Source: Nocardia africana NBRC 100379 (lineage in GTDB: Bacteria; Actinomycetota; Actinomycetes; Mycobacteriales; Mycobacteriaceae). Taken from it: DNA of 64,000 nucleotides. How positions within the stretch are numbered: the first letter of the stretch is position 1; each line of letters opens with the position of its first letter. Below the pieces are notes generated by a model. That model did not search any database. It saw only the letters and a program-made list of their open reading frames with translations, and was not told the DNA's origin. The translations under genes and the position numbers were made by a program. Where the stretch lies: contig NZ_BDAV01000001.1 of the NCBI RefSeq assembly GCF_001612635.1, forward strand, positions 286,227-350,226. Direction: 5' to 3'. Shown here piece after piece: positions 34,959 through 43,045 of this stretch.

Positions 34959-36722
34959 ATGAACTCCACCGCGCGCGGAGAAAAAGCCGGACCGCCTCAC
35001 GACGATTCCTCCGACGCTTCCGAATCACGCTCGAACGCACCGCAATTGCGCTCGACGGAATTCTGGCTCTTCCACCTGCTCCCCCTGCGCCTGGTGCTTC
35101 CGGTGCTGGTCACAGCGGCTGTGGGGGCGTTCGTGGCAAGGGTTTTCACGCCACTGTGGTGGGTTCCGGTCGTTGTCGCCGCCGTTGTGGTGATCGTTGC
35201 GCCGGCGCCGATTCGCGGTACTTCTCTCGCGCAATCACTGGCACGCGGAATTACCTTTCGTTGGCAATTGTTTCGGAATCGTTCGACCGCCGTTCAACAT
35301 TCGCCATTCAATGTTCCACTGGCCGAAGGCGGAAGTTACGGAATGCGCTGGGACGGAGACCGGCTCATCACCATGTTGCGGATCGACGCACAGCCGCGAA
35401 CGGTGACCCGGCTCAGCCCCAGCGGCCTGCTCGGCGACGATATGCTGCCGCTCGCCGAGATCGCCCGCTGTCTCGACCAGTTCGACATCCGGCTGGCCGC
35501 CATCGATGTGATCAGCACCGGAGCACGCAGTGCCGGCACCGGTGCGGTGGCACGTGCCTACGAGAGCATCCTCGGGCCACTGCCGGCCGTGGCGCATCGA
35601 ACGGTCTGGGTCGTCCTGCGGCTGGATCCGCTGGCCAACGCCGCCGCCGTGGATCGGCGCGGCGGCGGGGCGGAAGGCACCTTGCGCTCGGCGGTCGTGG
35701 CCACGCGCCGGGTGGCCAATCGGCTCGCCGCACGCGGGCTGTCGGCGGTCGCGCTCTCGGCGACCGAGATGAATCAGGCGGTCGCCCAGCTGACCCTCGG
35801 CGCGGCGCCGGAGGACTTCGAGGAAACGACGGACAGTGTGGTGCACAACGGTTTTCACCACACCACCTACCGGATGACCCCCGAGGCGCTGGGCTCCCGT
35901 GGCATCGCCGAGGTGTGGTCGACGCCGACGGTGACCTCGACGATCACCGTGCGACTGCAGCGCGTGCCGGGTGCCGGCCCCACCACGGCCGCGACCACCG
36001 ACGCGTCGATCGCCGTGACAGCGACGGCACGCTTCGCGACCCGCGACGCGCCGTGCCGCGTGCGCACGGCCGGACTGATTCCGCTGCCCGGAAAGCAGCG
36101 GCGCGCACTGCTTTTCAGCCTGCCGCTGGGCACCGGAGTGCCGGCGCTGCCGCTGGACAGCTACCTCGGACCACCGGACGCATTGGACCGGGTGCCGATG
36201 CCTATCGCCGGCTGCGGACAGCTCATCGGCGCCGACAACTCGGGACAGGGCGTGGCGCTGCCGCTGGTGAGCCGGCACGTGCGCCGGGTCGAGGTCATCG
36301 GCTCCCCGCTGGTCGCCAAACAGGTGATCCTGCGCGCGATCGCGCTGGGCGCCAGTGTGGTGGTGCACACCAACCGGCACGACGAATGGCGGCCGATGGT
36401 CGGGTATGTCGATATGCCGCAGGCGCTCACGCTCGCGACCTGGTCGGCCGGCTCCCAGCAGGCCAGTTCGTATCGATTCGCGACCATGGTGGTCTTCGAC
36501 GGCATCGCGCCGAGCGGGCACCACTCCGACGCCACCGTGATGGTGCTGCGCCAGCACGGCCCGGTGGCCGACGGCTTCGAGCCCGACGTCACCCTCATCG
36601 AGGACCCCGTCACCCCGAACCTGGTCACCGTGCGCACCGAGAGCGGGGAGACCAGCGTGTACATGGTGGCTACGCCGGAGGAACTGCGGTTCGTGGGGGC
36701 GAATTCAGCCGTTCCGGCCTGA
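34959..36722 (+). CDS. eccE: T7SS core component EccE (second copy)
   Basis: 587 residues. A charged N-terminal 40 residues, two transmembrane helices (LVLPVLVTAAVGAFVARVF and WVPVVVAAVVVIVAPAPI), then the cytosolic EccE domain with GMRWDGDRLITMLRID, YESILGPLPAVAHRTVWV and GCGQLIGADNSGQGVALP. These blocks align with the first EccE at 4101-5777. ATG 34959 or GTG 34953 are both possible; there is no clear ribosome site, so translation may be leaderless. Two hairpins follow the stop and separate it from the convergent esx genes. Confidence 0.92.
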   Translation: MNSTARGEKAGPPHDDSSDASESRSNAPQLRSTEFWLFHLLPLRLVLPVLVTAAVGAFVARVFTPLWWVPVVVAAVVVIVAPAPIRGTSLAQSLARGITFRWQLFRNRSTAVQHSPFNVPLAEGGSYGMRWDGDRLITMLRIDAQPRTVTRLSPSGLLGDDMLPLAEIARCLDQFDIRLAAIDVISTGARSAGTGAVARAYESILGPLPAVAHRTVWVVLRLDPLANAAAVDRRGGGAEGTLRSAVVATRRVANRLAARGLSAVALSATEMNQAVAQLTLGAAPEDFEETTDSVVHNGFHHTTYRMTPEALGSRGIAEVWSTPTVTSTITVRLQRVPGAGPTTAATTDASIAVTATARFATRDAPCRVRTAGLIPLPGKQRRALLFSLPLGTGVPALPLDSYLGPPDALDRVPMPIAGCGQLIGADNSGQGVALPLVSRHVRRVEVIGSPLVAKQVILRAIALGASVVVHTNRHDEWRPMVGYVDMPQALTLATWSAGSQQASSYRFATMVVFDGIAPSGHHSDATVMVLRQHGPVADGFEPDVTLIEDPVTPNLVTVRTESGETSVYMVATPEELRFVGANSAVPA

Positions 36723-36733
36723 ACGGTTCAGCC

Positions 36734-36759
36734 GCGGGTCCGAACAGCGAAGGACCCGC
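36734..36759. terminator. Stem-loop between eccE and the esx genes (first)
   Basis: GCGGGTCC-N10-GGACCCGC, 8-bp perfect stem, 11 bp past the eccE stop. It overlaps the next hairpin, so the two are alternatives. Confidence 0.55.
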
Positions 36760-36781
36760 CCGATCTGGGACATCGGGCGGG
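36755..36781. terminator. Stem-loop between eccE and the esx genes (second)
   Basis: CCCGCCCGAT-CTGGGAC-ATCGGGCGGG, a 10-bp perfect stem with a 7-nt loop between convergent transcripts. Likely the terminator for the long minus-strand substrate operon and possibly also for eccE. Confidence 0.7.
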
Positions 36782-36807
36782 CCCTCGCGGTGAGAAGTGT
36801 GCCGGAC

Positions 36808-37119
36808 TCAGCCGCCGAAGCCGTTGGCGACGACCTTGTCCGCAGCGGTCGCGTTGTTCATCGCGGCCGCGACGGCCTTGGACAGCGCCGACACCTTGCC
36901 CATGGCGGTGCTGGGGTCGCTGTCGCCGTTGATGTCACCGAACTGCTGGTCCCACTTCTGCTTCGACTTCTGGAACGCCTCGAGACCGGCGTTGCCCTCC
37001 CACGCGTGGGCCAGCTTGGCCGCGCAGTCCTGCAGGTTGCTCGCCTCGGACTGCAGGTCCTTGTGGAAGCCGTTCAGGAGGTCGGAGAGCTCCTGGAGAA
37101 CTGCTCTTTCGTACAGCAT
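36808..37119 (-). CDS. WXG100-family Esx protein
   Basis: 103 residues with a helix-turn-helix hairpin; the turn motif is AHAWEGNAGL (WxG). The C-terminal tail ends VANGFGG and lacks the YxxxD/E export signal, so it should be the partner without the signal in a heterodimer with the next gene upstream (37169-37504). Exported by the ESX system next door. It is the last gene of the minus-strand substrate block. The start (MLYERAVLQEL) has GAAAGGTAGCG upstream, a fair ribosome site. Confidence 0.9.
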   Translation of the reverse strand: MLYERAVLQELSDLLNGFHKDLQSEASNLQDCAAKLAHAWEGNAGLEAFQKSKQKWDQQFGDINGDSDPSTAMGKVSALSKAVAAAMNNATAADKVVANGFGG

Positions 37120-37168
37120 GTCGCTACCTTTCGTACGTTCGGGGTGGAACGGTTGTGCTGGATTCGCC

Positions 37169-37504
37169 TCAGACGCCGAGGTTGGTCAGACCGCCGGTCT
37201 GCGAGATGAGCTGACGGAACTCGTTCTCGTTCTCGCTCTCCAGGCCGGTGTAGGTCTTGTTACCGTGGCCGACTTCCTCGGTCATCTCGTTGAGGATCTG
37301 GTTCAGCTTCGCTGCTTCCTCGTCCCAGTCCTGGGCGGCCTTGTTGCACGCGGAGAACGCGTCGCCCTGCCAGCCGCGCTTGGCGGAATCGACCGCCTCG
37401 GTCACGCGGGCGATGGTGGCGCGGATGCGATCGACCGAGTTGGCCATATCGGTCTGCGCCTGCGAAGTACTCGCTGCATCGTTACTGATTTGCTGTCCGG
37501 CCAT
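37169..37504 (-). CDS. WXG100-family Esx protein with YxxxE signal
   Basis: 111 residues. WxG turn: AKRGWQGDAFSAC. The C-terminal helix has KTYTGLESENE, which fits the general T7SS export signal YxxxD/E (Tyr with Glu four residues on). It should carry the signal for the heterodimer with 36808-37119, in the way EsxB (CFP-10) does for EsxA. It starts MAGQQISND with GAGGGGC upstream. Confidence 0.92.
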   Translation of the reverse strand: MAGQQISNDAASTSQAQTDMANSVDRIRATIARVTEAVDSAKRGWQGDAFSACNKAAQDWDEEAAKLNQILNEMTEEVGHGNKTYTGLESENENEFRQLISQTGGLTNLGV

Positions 37505-37582
37505 CGTCAGGCCCCTCTCTGTGTTTTCCGGTAATACGGGTGGTCGGTAGTACAGGTGGTCACTGGCACGGGATTTCGCGAG

Positions 37583-38371
37583 CTAGGGCATCCACCTTCC
37601 CCCGGGCAAGGTGCCGATCAGCGCCGTAATCGCCTGTGCGACGCGGTGATCGGTTCCCGGCGTGAAGGTGGTCCACATCCGCCGGTCGGATGCGGCGCCC
37701 GGGCTGGCCGCGATCCGGCCCCGGGCGGTGTCGTACACCGCCACGGCGCCGGAGGATCGGGTGGTGATGCCGTCGGCGTGGACGTAGGCGACGATCTCGG
37801 CGTGGGCGTGACACTGCGACAGCGCCATCCCGAATTCGATCGCCGCGCGTTCGGCCACGTCCACGCCGTACAGCGCTTCGGCGAATTCCGTTGCCGCCGT
37901 GGCGTTGTCCAGCCGCTGCGCCAGCTCGTCGGTGGGGGCGCTGAAACTCGCGATATCCGCGGGTTCGGCGGGACCGAGGACGTCCAGAACGGGGCGGGCC
38001 AGTGCACCACCGTCCTCGTCCGCCCAGATGGTGCGGACGTCGATCTCGTCGCCGGTGCGGACGGCGACCGCGTGCCCGGCGCCGCGCCGCGCCACCGACA
38101 CGCGACGCGTCCCGCTCGCGGTGACGATGCGCGCCGCGAGTTCGGACTCGGGCTGGGCCAGGATCGACAGGGCCGCACCGAGTTCCGGCTCGACGTCGTC
38201 GTAGCGGTCCACGAGTCCGGCACCGCGCAGGCCGCGCAACGCCTCGGCTCGCGCGGCGGTGAAGGCGTCGATCGAGTCCTGCCGTGGCCCGACCTCCAGC
38301 ACCAGCGGCAACGTCTGGACGCCGAGCAACTCGGCGACGGCCAGGACGGCGTCGTTGGTCAGGGTCGCCAT
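37583..38371 (-). CDS. espG: ESX secretion-associated chaperone EspG
   Basis: 262 residues. The C-terminus matches EspG closely: AVAVYDTARGRIAASPGAAS, MWTTFTPGTDHRVAQAITAL and LPGGRWMP (in M. tuberculosis EspG1 the parallel reads VSTFSPGT...LPDGQWFP). EspG is a cytosolic chaperone that binds the tip of the PPE protein in PE/PPE pairs and keeps it soluble. It lies 8 bp downstream of a PPE gene, consistent with that role. A longer open frame to 39091 only overlaps the PPE gene. Confidence 0.88.
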   Translation of the reverse strand: MATLTNDAVLAVAELLGVQTLPLVLEVGPRQDSIDAFTAARAEALRGLRGAGLVDRYDDVEPELGAALSILAQPESELAARIVTASGTRRVSVARRGAGHAVAVRTGDEIDVRTIWADEDGGALARPVLDVLGPAEPADIASFSAPTDELAQRLDNATAATEFAEALYGVDVAERAAIEFGMALSQCHAHAEIVAYVHADGITTRSSGAVAVYDTARGRIAASPGAASDRRMWTTFTPGTDHRVAQAITALIGTLPGGRWMP

Positions 38372-38379
38372 AACACTCC

Positions 38380-39342
38380 TTACGCGGGGCTCGCGGTGCC
38401 GGGCGGCGCCTCGATGCCACCGAGAACCGCTGGGGCGGCGGCCAATCCGGCATCGATCTCGAATTCGCCGGCGCCGGGTGCGTCCGCCGCCCCGGCCCGG
38501 ACGGTGCGCTCCTCCTCGGACTGCACGGCGGCGGGGCCGGCCGCGGCGGGGACCGCTTGGCCGGTCGCCGTCCCGGTCTGTGCCGGCGAGGCTTGCAGCG
38601 CGGTGAATTCGGTGGACTGGGTCACGCGGGCGACGGTCTGCACACGGGTGCCGGTCAGGGTGTGCGGCATATCGAAGGCGGCCAGGTTCGACATGGCGGG
38701 CATACCGGGAATCGCCGGTACAGCGGGTGCCGATTCGGCGGCCACCGCGGCGGCCGCCTGCTCCCCCGCCAGCGCGTCGCCCGTGGCCAGCACCGGCGGC
38801 TCGATCTGCTGCCACGGCATCGCGAGCGGTTCGGTGGCGGCCTCGTAGGTGCGCATCACCCGGGCGGCGCCGGCTTTGGCCACGTCCTGATCGGCGCTGA
38901 TATCGGCGGCGGCGCCGACCAGTGGCGCGCCCATCGCCGCCCCGATGGCCTGCACCGTGTGCATCGCCTGTTCCAGCGCCGCGATCTCCGCGATGTGCGG
39001 CATCGCCAGCCGGGCCACCTCGTACGCCGCGGCCTGTTCGGCGGCGTGGGCGGCGTTGCGCCCGGCGGCCGTCGCGGCGTCGAGCAGCCAATCCCGCATC
39101 CGCGCAATACGTTCCAGCACTTCGTCACTGTGGTCGGACTGCCAGTGTCCGCGGATGTCGGCGACGATCCGGTCGTAATCCGCCACGGCGGCACCGAAGT
39201 TCGCGGCCAGCCGCCCCCAGGCCGACGCGGCCTCGGCCATCGGCACCGACCCCGGACCGGTCGTCAGTTCGCGCGCCAGCCGCTCGGTCGGCCTGGCCTC
39301 CCAGACCACCCCGGTGAAGCCGTCACCCGGCGGTTCGACCAT
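38380..39342 (-). CDS. PPE-family protein
   Basis: 320 residues. The N-terminal 175 residues are the PPE helical domain. Signatures are RELTTGPGSVPMAEAASAWG (the GPGS turn followed by the AW helix) and DIRGHWQSDHSDEVLERI, where the usual WxG is W-Q-S. The tail (residues 180-320) is Ala/Pro/Gly-rich and probably disordered. Non-mycobacterial PPE proteins of this form are usual in Nocardia. It should pair with the PE-like protein directly upstream (39358-39654) and be bound by EspG. Start MVEPPGDGF; 15 bp from the PE stop. Confidence 0.85.
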   Translation of the reverse strand: MVEPPGDGFTGVVWEARPTERLARELTTGPGSVPMAEAASAWGRLAANFGAAVADYDRIVADIRGHWQSDHSDEVLERIARMRDWLLDAATAAGRNAAHAAEQAAAYEVARLAMPHIAEIAALEQAMHTVQAIGAAMGAPLVGAAADISADQDVAKAGAARVMRTYEAATEPLAMPWQQIEPPVLATGDALAGEQAAAAVAAESAPAVPAIPGMPAMSNLAAFDMPHTLTGTRVQTVARVTQSTEFTALQASPAQTGTATGQAVPAAAGPAAVQSEEERTVRAGAADAPGAGEFEIDAGLAAAPAVLGGIEAPPGTASPA

Positions 39343-39357
39343 GTCGTCGTGCCCCGA

Positions 39358-39654
39358 TCAGGCCGTGGCGCCGAGGTCGGCGGCGTTGTCGCTGTCCATC
39401 CGGGACAGCCCGCGCGACTGCGCCCGGAGGGTGGCGGCCAGTTTGCGCAGCTCCTGCACGCCGAGAGTGCCGGACGAGTCGAACGACGCGCCGACCTCGG
39501 TCAGGGTCGTCGCCGCGCGCAGCGACACCTCGTCGATACCGGGAGCGGCGACCGACAGCGCCGGGGTATCGGCCCGCAGGCCCGCCTCCAGACGGTCGGC
39601 GAGTGCGTCGAGATCGGCGGCGGTGCGCGCCGCGACTACGGGATCGAATTCCAT
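39358..39654 (-). CDS. PE-family-like T7SS substrate
   Basis: 98 residues, two helices. PE-like marks are APGIDEVSLRAATTLTEVGA (the DEVS turn) and the C-terminal helix end SRMDSDNAADLG. In typical PE and EspC proteins the export signal reads YxxxDxxNA; here the Tyr position appears as Leu (GLSRMDSDNA), so the signal is LxxxD. It should form the heterodimer with the PPE protein immediately downstream in the transcript. Confidence 0.7.
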   Translation of the reverse strand: MEFDPVVAARTAADLDALADRLEAGLRADTPALSVAAPGIDEVSLRAATTLTEVGASFDSSGTLGVQELRKLAATLRAQSRGLSRMDSDNAADLGATA

Positions 39655-39663
39655 CGCGAACTC

Positions 39664-41046
39664 CTAGAGGGTGAGAGCCTTGTCCGGCGGCTCGGTGTCC
39701 GGGGTGGTGGTGACCGCGTCGGCGGCGCCGACCACGGGAAGTGAGACTCCGGCGATATCGCCCACGACGTCGTTACCGTGTGCGGCGGTGACGAGCTGAC
39801 CGCGTACCGCATCGCTCGCGCTGCTGGAATCCGAAGCGGCACGAGCCATTCCGGCCGCGCCCGCTCCCGGGGTCATCGGCATCATGCCCGGGCCGCCGGC
39901 CGTGCCGGAGGAGGCGATCGCGGATTCGGTGCTCGCGGTGACGGCCGCCTCCGTCATGATCGACGGGGTGCGCGCGGCCTGCAGCGGCGACGACATCTCG
40001 GGTGCGCCGACCGCCGGGGCGCCGACGCCACCGGGTGCGCCGGCCCCCGATCCGGCCGCCGCCGGAGCTCCGCCCGCCGCCGGAGCCGGGGCCGCGATCG
40101 GTTTCGCGGCGCGGCCGGTGAGGCTCGTCGCCGCCTGCGCGCCGGCCCCGCCGACGGCGGACAACGATTGCACCATCTGCAGTGCCTGCGACACATATTG
40201 CGTCGCAGAGCCGGCGGCGCTGCTCGAGCTCGACGCACTGGTCGCCGTCGACAGACCGGAGGGCGTGGCGCTGAGCCGGGACGTGGTACCGGCCACGGAC
40301 TTCAGCGACGCCTGCGGCACCGCGACCCGCTGGGCCGCGACGTTCGACACCCCGTGCGGCACATTGGTGATCTCGACCTTCTGGCCCGTGTGCGCCATCT
40401 TCGCGCTGTGCGCGGCCAGCTCGACCCGGGTCTTGGTGACCACCGCGAGCGCCTCGGCCAGCGTCTGCGCCGACATCGCCAGCACGAACACCTGCCCCGG
40501 CGGGGTCACGATGAACGGCGCGGCCGCCGCGAGCGACGTCAGATACTTCGCGGTGATGCCCGTCATCAGCGCATTTCCGGTGAATACGCTGCCGGCCGCG
40601 GCGGTCGTGCCCAGCGACATCTGCGCACCCTGCCCCGCCACCGCGGCGCCGTCGGCGGCCGCCTGGGTCGATTTGGCCGCCGCCGACAGGGCGCCCGCGC
40701 CCTGCCACAGCGACATCGCCGTCTGCATCGCCGTGGTGCCCAGTTGCACGACGGTCTGCAGCACGGTCGAGATCTGCGACAGCACCTGCGTCGGGTCGCC
40801 GCCCGGACCGGCCCCGAGTTTGCCGGTGCCGAAACTGCTGGCCAGATCCGTGATCGGTTTGGTCAGCGCGTGCAGGTCGAGCACCGGCAACGGCGGTAGC
40901 TGCGGCAGCGGTGGCGCCGGCGGCAGCTGCGGCAGGCCCGGCAGCCCCATCTCACGCAGTACGTCGTTGACCGGCCGGTCCACGATCGACCCCATCGCGC
41001 TCTGGCGCAACAGATCGACGATCGACCGGTCCAGGCCCGGTTCCAT
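39664..41046 (-). CDS. EspA/EspE-like ESX substrate
   Basis: 460 residues I cannot place in one family with certainty. Residues 25-60 are Pro/Leu-rich, the central helical part has a WxG-like turn (SLWQGAGALSAAAKS) near residue 110 and a hydrophobic stretch (YLTSLAAAAPFIVTPPG) near 165; the last 200 residues are Ala/Ser/Gly/Pro-rich. A WxG turn, a hydrophobic segment and a disordered tail beside a small EspC/EspF-like gene fit the EspA or EspE pattern of ESX-1. Its ATG overlaps the stop of that gene (ATGA), so the two are coupled. Start MEPGLDRSI; the open frame to 41457 overlaps it. Confidence 0.55.
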   Translation of the reverse strand: MEPGLDRSIVDLLRQSAMGSIVDRPVNDVLREMGLPGLPQLPPAPPLPQLPPLPVLDLHALTKPITDLASSFGTGKLGAGPGGDPTQVLSQISTVLQTVVQLGTTAMQTAMSLWQGAGALSAAAKSTQAAADGAAVAGQGAQMSLGTTAAAGSVFTGNALMTGITAKYLTSLAAAAPFIVTPPGQVFVLAMSAQTLAEALAVVTKTRVELAAHSAKMAHTGQKVEITNVPHGVSNVAAQRVAVPQASLKSVAGTTSRLSATPSGLSTATSASSSSSAAGSATQYVSQALQMVQSLSAVGGAGAQAATSLTGRAAKPIAAPAPAAGGAPAAAGSGAGAPGGVGAPAVGAPEMSSPLQAARTPSIMTEAAVTASTESAIASSGTAGGPGMMPMTPGAGAAGMARAASDSSSASDAVRGQLVTAAHGNDVVGDIAGVSLPVVGAADAVTTTPDTEPPDKALTL

Positions 41047-41360
41047 CACGCGCGGCCGATTCCGCCGAGCAGGTCGGCGTTGTCCTGGTCGGTTGCCGCG
41101 TAGGTGGCGGCACTCTGATGCGCGGTGACGGCGGTACCGGCGTGCACGGTCGCCAGCTCGACCACCGAACTCAGGTGATTCGCCTGTGCCAGCGCATATG
41201 TCGCGAGAAAGTCCTGTCCGATCAATCCGAAGACCGGAACGGCCGCGGCGATGGCCACCGCCTGGTTCACTGTGCCCGCGGAGAGTGTTTCGGTGGCCAT
41301 AGCGGCCGCCGTGTCCCCGTAGCGACGGATCGCCTCCGGTACTGCTACCAACTCGCCCAT
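41046..41360 (-). CDS. EspC/EspF-like secreted partner protein
   Basis: 104 residues, two helices with a turn at VPVFGLIGQDF. The C-terminus carries a clean T7SS signal: ATYAATDQDNADLL (YxxxD). Length and pattern fit the EspC/EspF group (type VII secretion target family), which pair with EspA or EspE. It is translated just ahead of the EspA/E-like gene, with a 4-bp overlap. The 124-bp gap upstream (41361-41484) may have a promoter: it is locally AT-richer. Confidence 0.78.
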   Translation of the reverse strand: MGELVAVPEAIRRYGDTAAAMATETLSAGTVNQAVAIAAAVPVFGLIGQDFLATYALAQANHLSSVVELATVHAGTAVTAHQSAATYAATDQDNADLLGGIGRA

Positions 41361-41484
41361 CTGAAAGCCCCTGCCCGGTAAGCCGATTCGCGCTCACGTA
41401 ACCGGCGGATCGAACATCTACCGAGCAATTGCAACAGGCGACGACGTAGATTGGCACGCGCGGAGCTTAAGAACGCGTTACGCG

Positions 41485-41826
41485 TCAGTGAATCTCGCGC
41501 GTACCGGCGCCGTTGTCCTCGTTGAACGCGGCGATCAGGTCACCGCGTTGCGCGAACGCACGGGCGGCGGCGCTGCGCGCGGTGGACACTACCACCTGCT
41601 CGAATTCCGCTGGGGTGAGCCGATTCACCAACGGTGAGAAAACGAGATCGAGCAATGCGCCGTTACCGTCGACCTCCACCGTCACGGCGCCGTCCGGTGA
41701 GGTTTCGCGGGCGCGCACCCCCGCCATCCGGTCCCCCAGATCGCGCATGCGTTCCAGTTGCCGCTCCGTGCGGGCGACCAACTCGTCCATGACCGAAACA
41801 CCGGATATATCAGGCATATTCGCCAT
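41485..41826 (-). CDS. YbaB/EbfC-family protein (EspL-like)
   Basis: 113 residues: VARTERQLERMRDLGDRMAG, VTVEVDGNGALLDLVFSPLV and LTPAEFEQVVVSTARSAAAR match the YbaB/EbfC fold. In ESX-1 loci the protein EspL has this fold and stabilises Esp substrates. Here it lies among substrate genes, so a similar chaperone role is more likely than a nucleoid function. Start MANMPDISG, with GAGGGGGA 4 bp upstream. Confidence 0.75.
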   Translation of the reverse strand: MANMPDISGVSVMDELVARTERQLERMRDLGDRMAGVRARETSPDGAVTVEVDGNGALLDLVFSPLVNRLTPAEFEQVVVSTARSAAARAFAQRGDLIAAFNEDNGAGTREIH

Positions 41827-41864
41827 CGGTTCCCCCTCGTTCGCGTCGTCTCGGGCGTCGTGGG

Positions 41865-42185
41865 TTACCACTCGACCGACCTCAGCCAGCTCTGCGGCTC
41901 CGTGTCGTACTCCTGCTCGTCGATCAGTTCCTGCCGTTCGACCTGTTCCGCGGTGGGCAGTCCGGTCAAGGCGAGCAGGTCGCTGCTCAGCCCGGCCTCG
42001 GCGAGTTGGCGCCGCCGCGCGAGCCCGGCGCGATCGGCCGCGCGCGAGCACAGCCGGAGCAGTTCGGCGGCCAATTCGGCGGGATCGCGGCGTAATTCGC
42101 TCGCCTCGATCGAAATACGCAGCGGCAGTCCCTGCTCGGTGGTTTCTACCGCGATCGCTCCCGATCGCGTGGTCGCGGTGGACAT
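41865..42185 (-). CDS. Small conserved ESX-locus protein of unknown function
   Basis: 106 residues, soluble and helical, acidic at the C-terminus (QELIDEQEYDTEPQSWLRSV). It has no motif I know. Start MSTATTRSG has AGGAGG upstream. It lies between the YbaB-like and second EspG-like genes in one direction; small proteins in this place in Nocardia ESX loci are usually cytosolic helpers, which is inference only. Confidence 0.6.
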   Translation of the reverse strand: MSTATTRSGAIAVETTEQGLPLRISIEASELRRDPAELAAELLRLCSRAADRAGLARRRQLAEAGLSSDLLALTGLPTAEQVERQELIDEQEYDTEPQSWLRSVEW

Positions 42186-42232
42186 CAGCCTCCTCCTGGT
42201 CGGTCGGAAACGGGCACGGTGGCGCCGGGCGA

Positions 42233-43045
42233 TCAGACGCGCTCGTCCTTGATCGCGCGGACGACGGTGATGATCTCGGCATTGATCGCGGCGATCAGTC
42301 CCTGCCGGTCCACGCCGGCGGCGGTGCGCGGCGGGCCCTCCCGGATCACATAGCGGCCGTCGCCGGACAGGTCGCGCCAGTCCAGATGCCGGACGGTGCG
42401 ACCACGCGGGCCGAAACGCGAGACGCCCTGGGCGATTTCGATGGTTCCGGACCGTTCCGGGACGATGTCGAGGAAGCGCTGCCCGGCGGCGTCGTCGGGC
42501 TCGTCGTAGCTGTCCCACAGTTGCGGGGCACCGCCCGCACTGTCGGCCGATACGTAGTGCGCTTCGGTGGCGCCGGCCGGTGATTGCGGATCGGGCGGCA
42601 GCGATATGTGCCCGGAGCCACCGGCGTCGACCGGTGGCAGGGCATCGGCGACCATATCGGCCAGCCGCAGCGGATCACACTGCACCATCGTGAATCCACC
42701 GGCGTGCAACAGCGTGCGGCCGGGCAGCTGGGTGAGCAGGTAGCCGCGGTCCTCGCGCCGGGCGGCCAGCAGCCGGACCGCTCCCTCGCCGCGATGGGGG
42801 TCGTGGCCGTCGAAGCCCGTGACCAGAACGGCGAGATCGGGCCGGGTGCAGTCGCGCACCGCGTCGAACAGGGTGTGGTCGGGCTGTGCCAGCATGCGGT
42901 CGCGCAGGCGCGTGCATTCGCGCTGGAAGTCGTCCTCCAGCGGAATATCGGTGGTGTAGACGAACGGACGCGGTGGCCCCTCGTCACCGAAATGCCGCCA
43001 CATGACGACGAATTCGAGATCGGTGAAGGTCCAGCTGCGGTTCAT
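42233..43045 (-). CDS. Second EspG-like chaperone
   Basis: 270 residues. N-terminal WTFTDLEFVVMWRHFGDEG and the GYLLTQLPGRTLLHAGGFTM and CDPLRLADMVADALPP blocks fit the non-mycobacterial EspG group; the C-terminus (ISRFGPRGRTVRHLDWRDLS-like) also fits. It differs strongly from the EspG at 37583-38371. Its ATG overlaps the stop of the Q-rich protein upstream (ATGA). A dedicated partner for that protein or for a PPE encoded elsewhere is possible. Confidence 0.7.
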   Translation of the reverse strand: MNRSWTFTDLEFVVMWRHFGDEGPPRPFVYTTDIPLEDDFQRECTRLRDRMLAQPDHTLFDAVRDCTRPDLAVLVTGFDGHDPHRGEGAVRLLAARREDRGYLLTQLPGRTLLHAGGFTMVQCDPLRLADMVADALPPVDAGGSGHISLPPDPQSPAGATEAHYVSADSAGGAPQLWDSYDEPDDAAGQRFLDIVPERSGTIEIAQGVSRFGPRGRTVRHLDWRDLSGDGRYVIREGPPRTAAGVDRQGLIAAINAEIITVVRAIKDERV

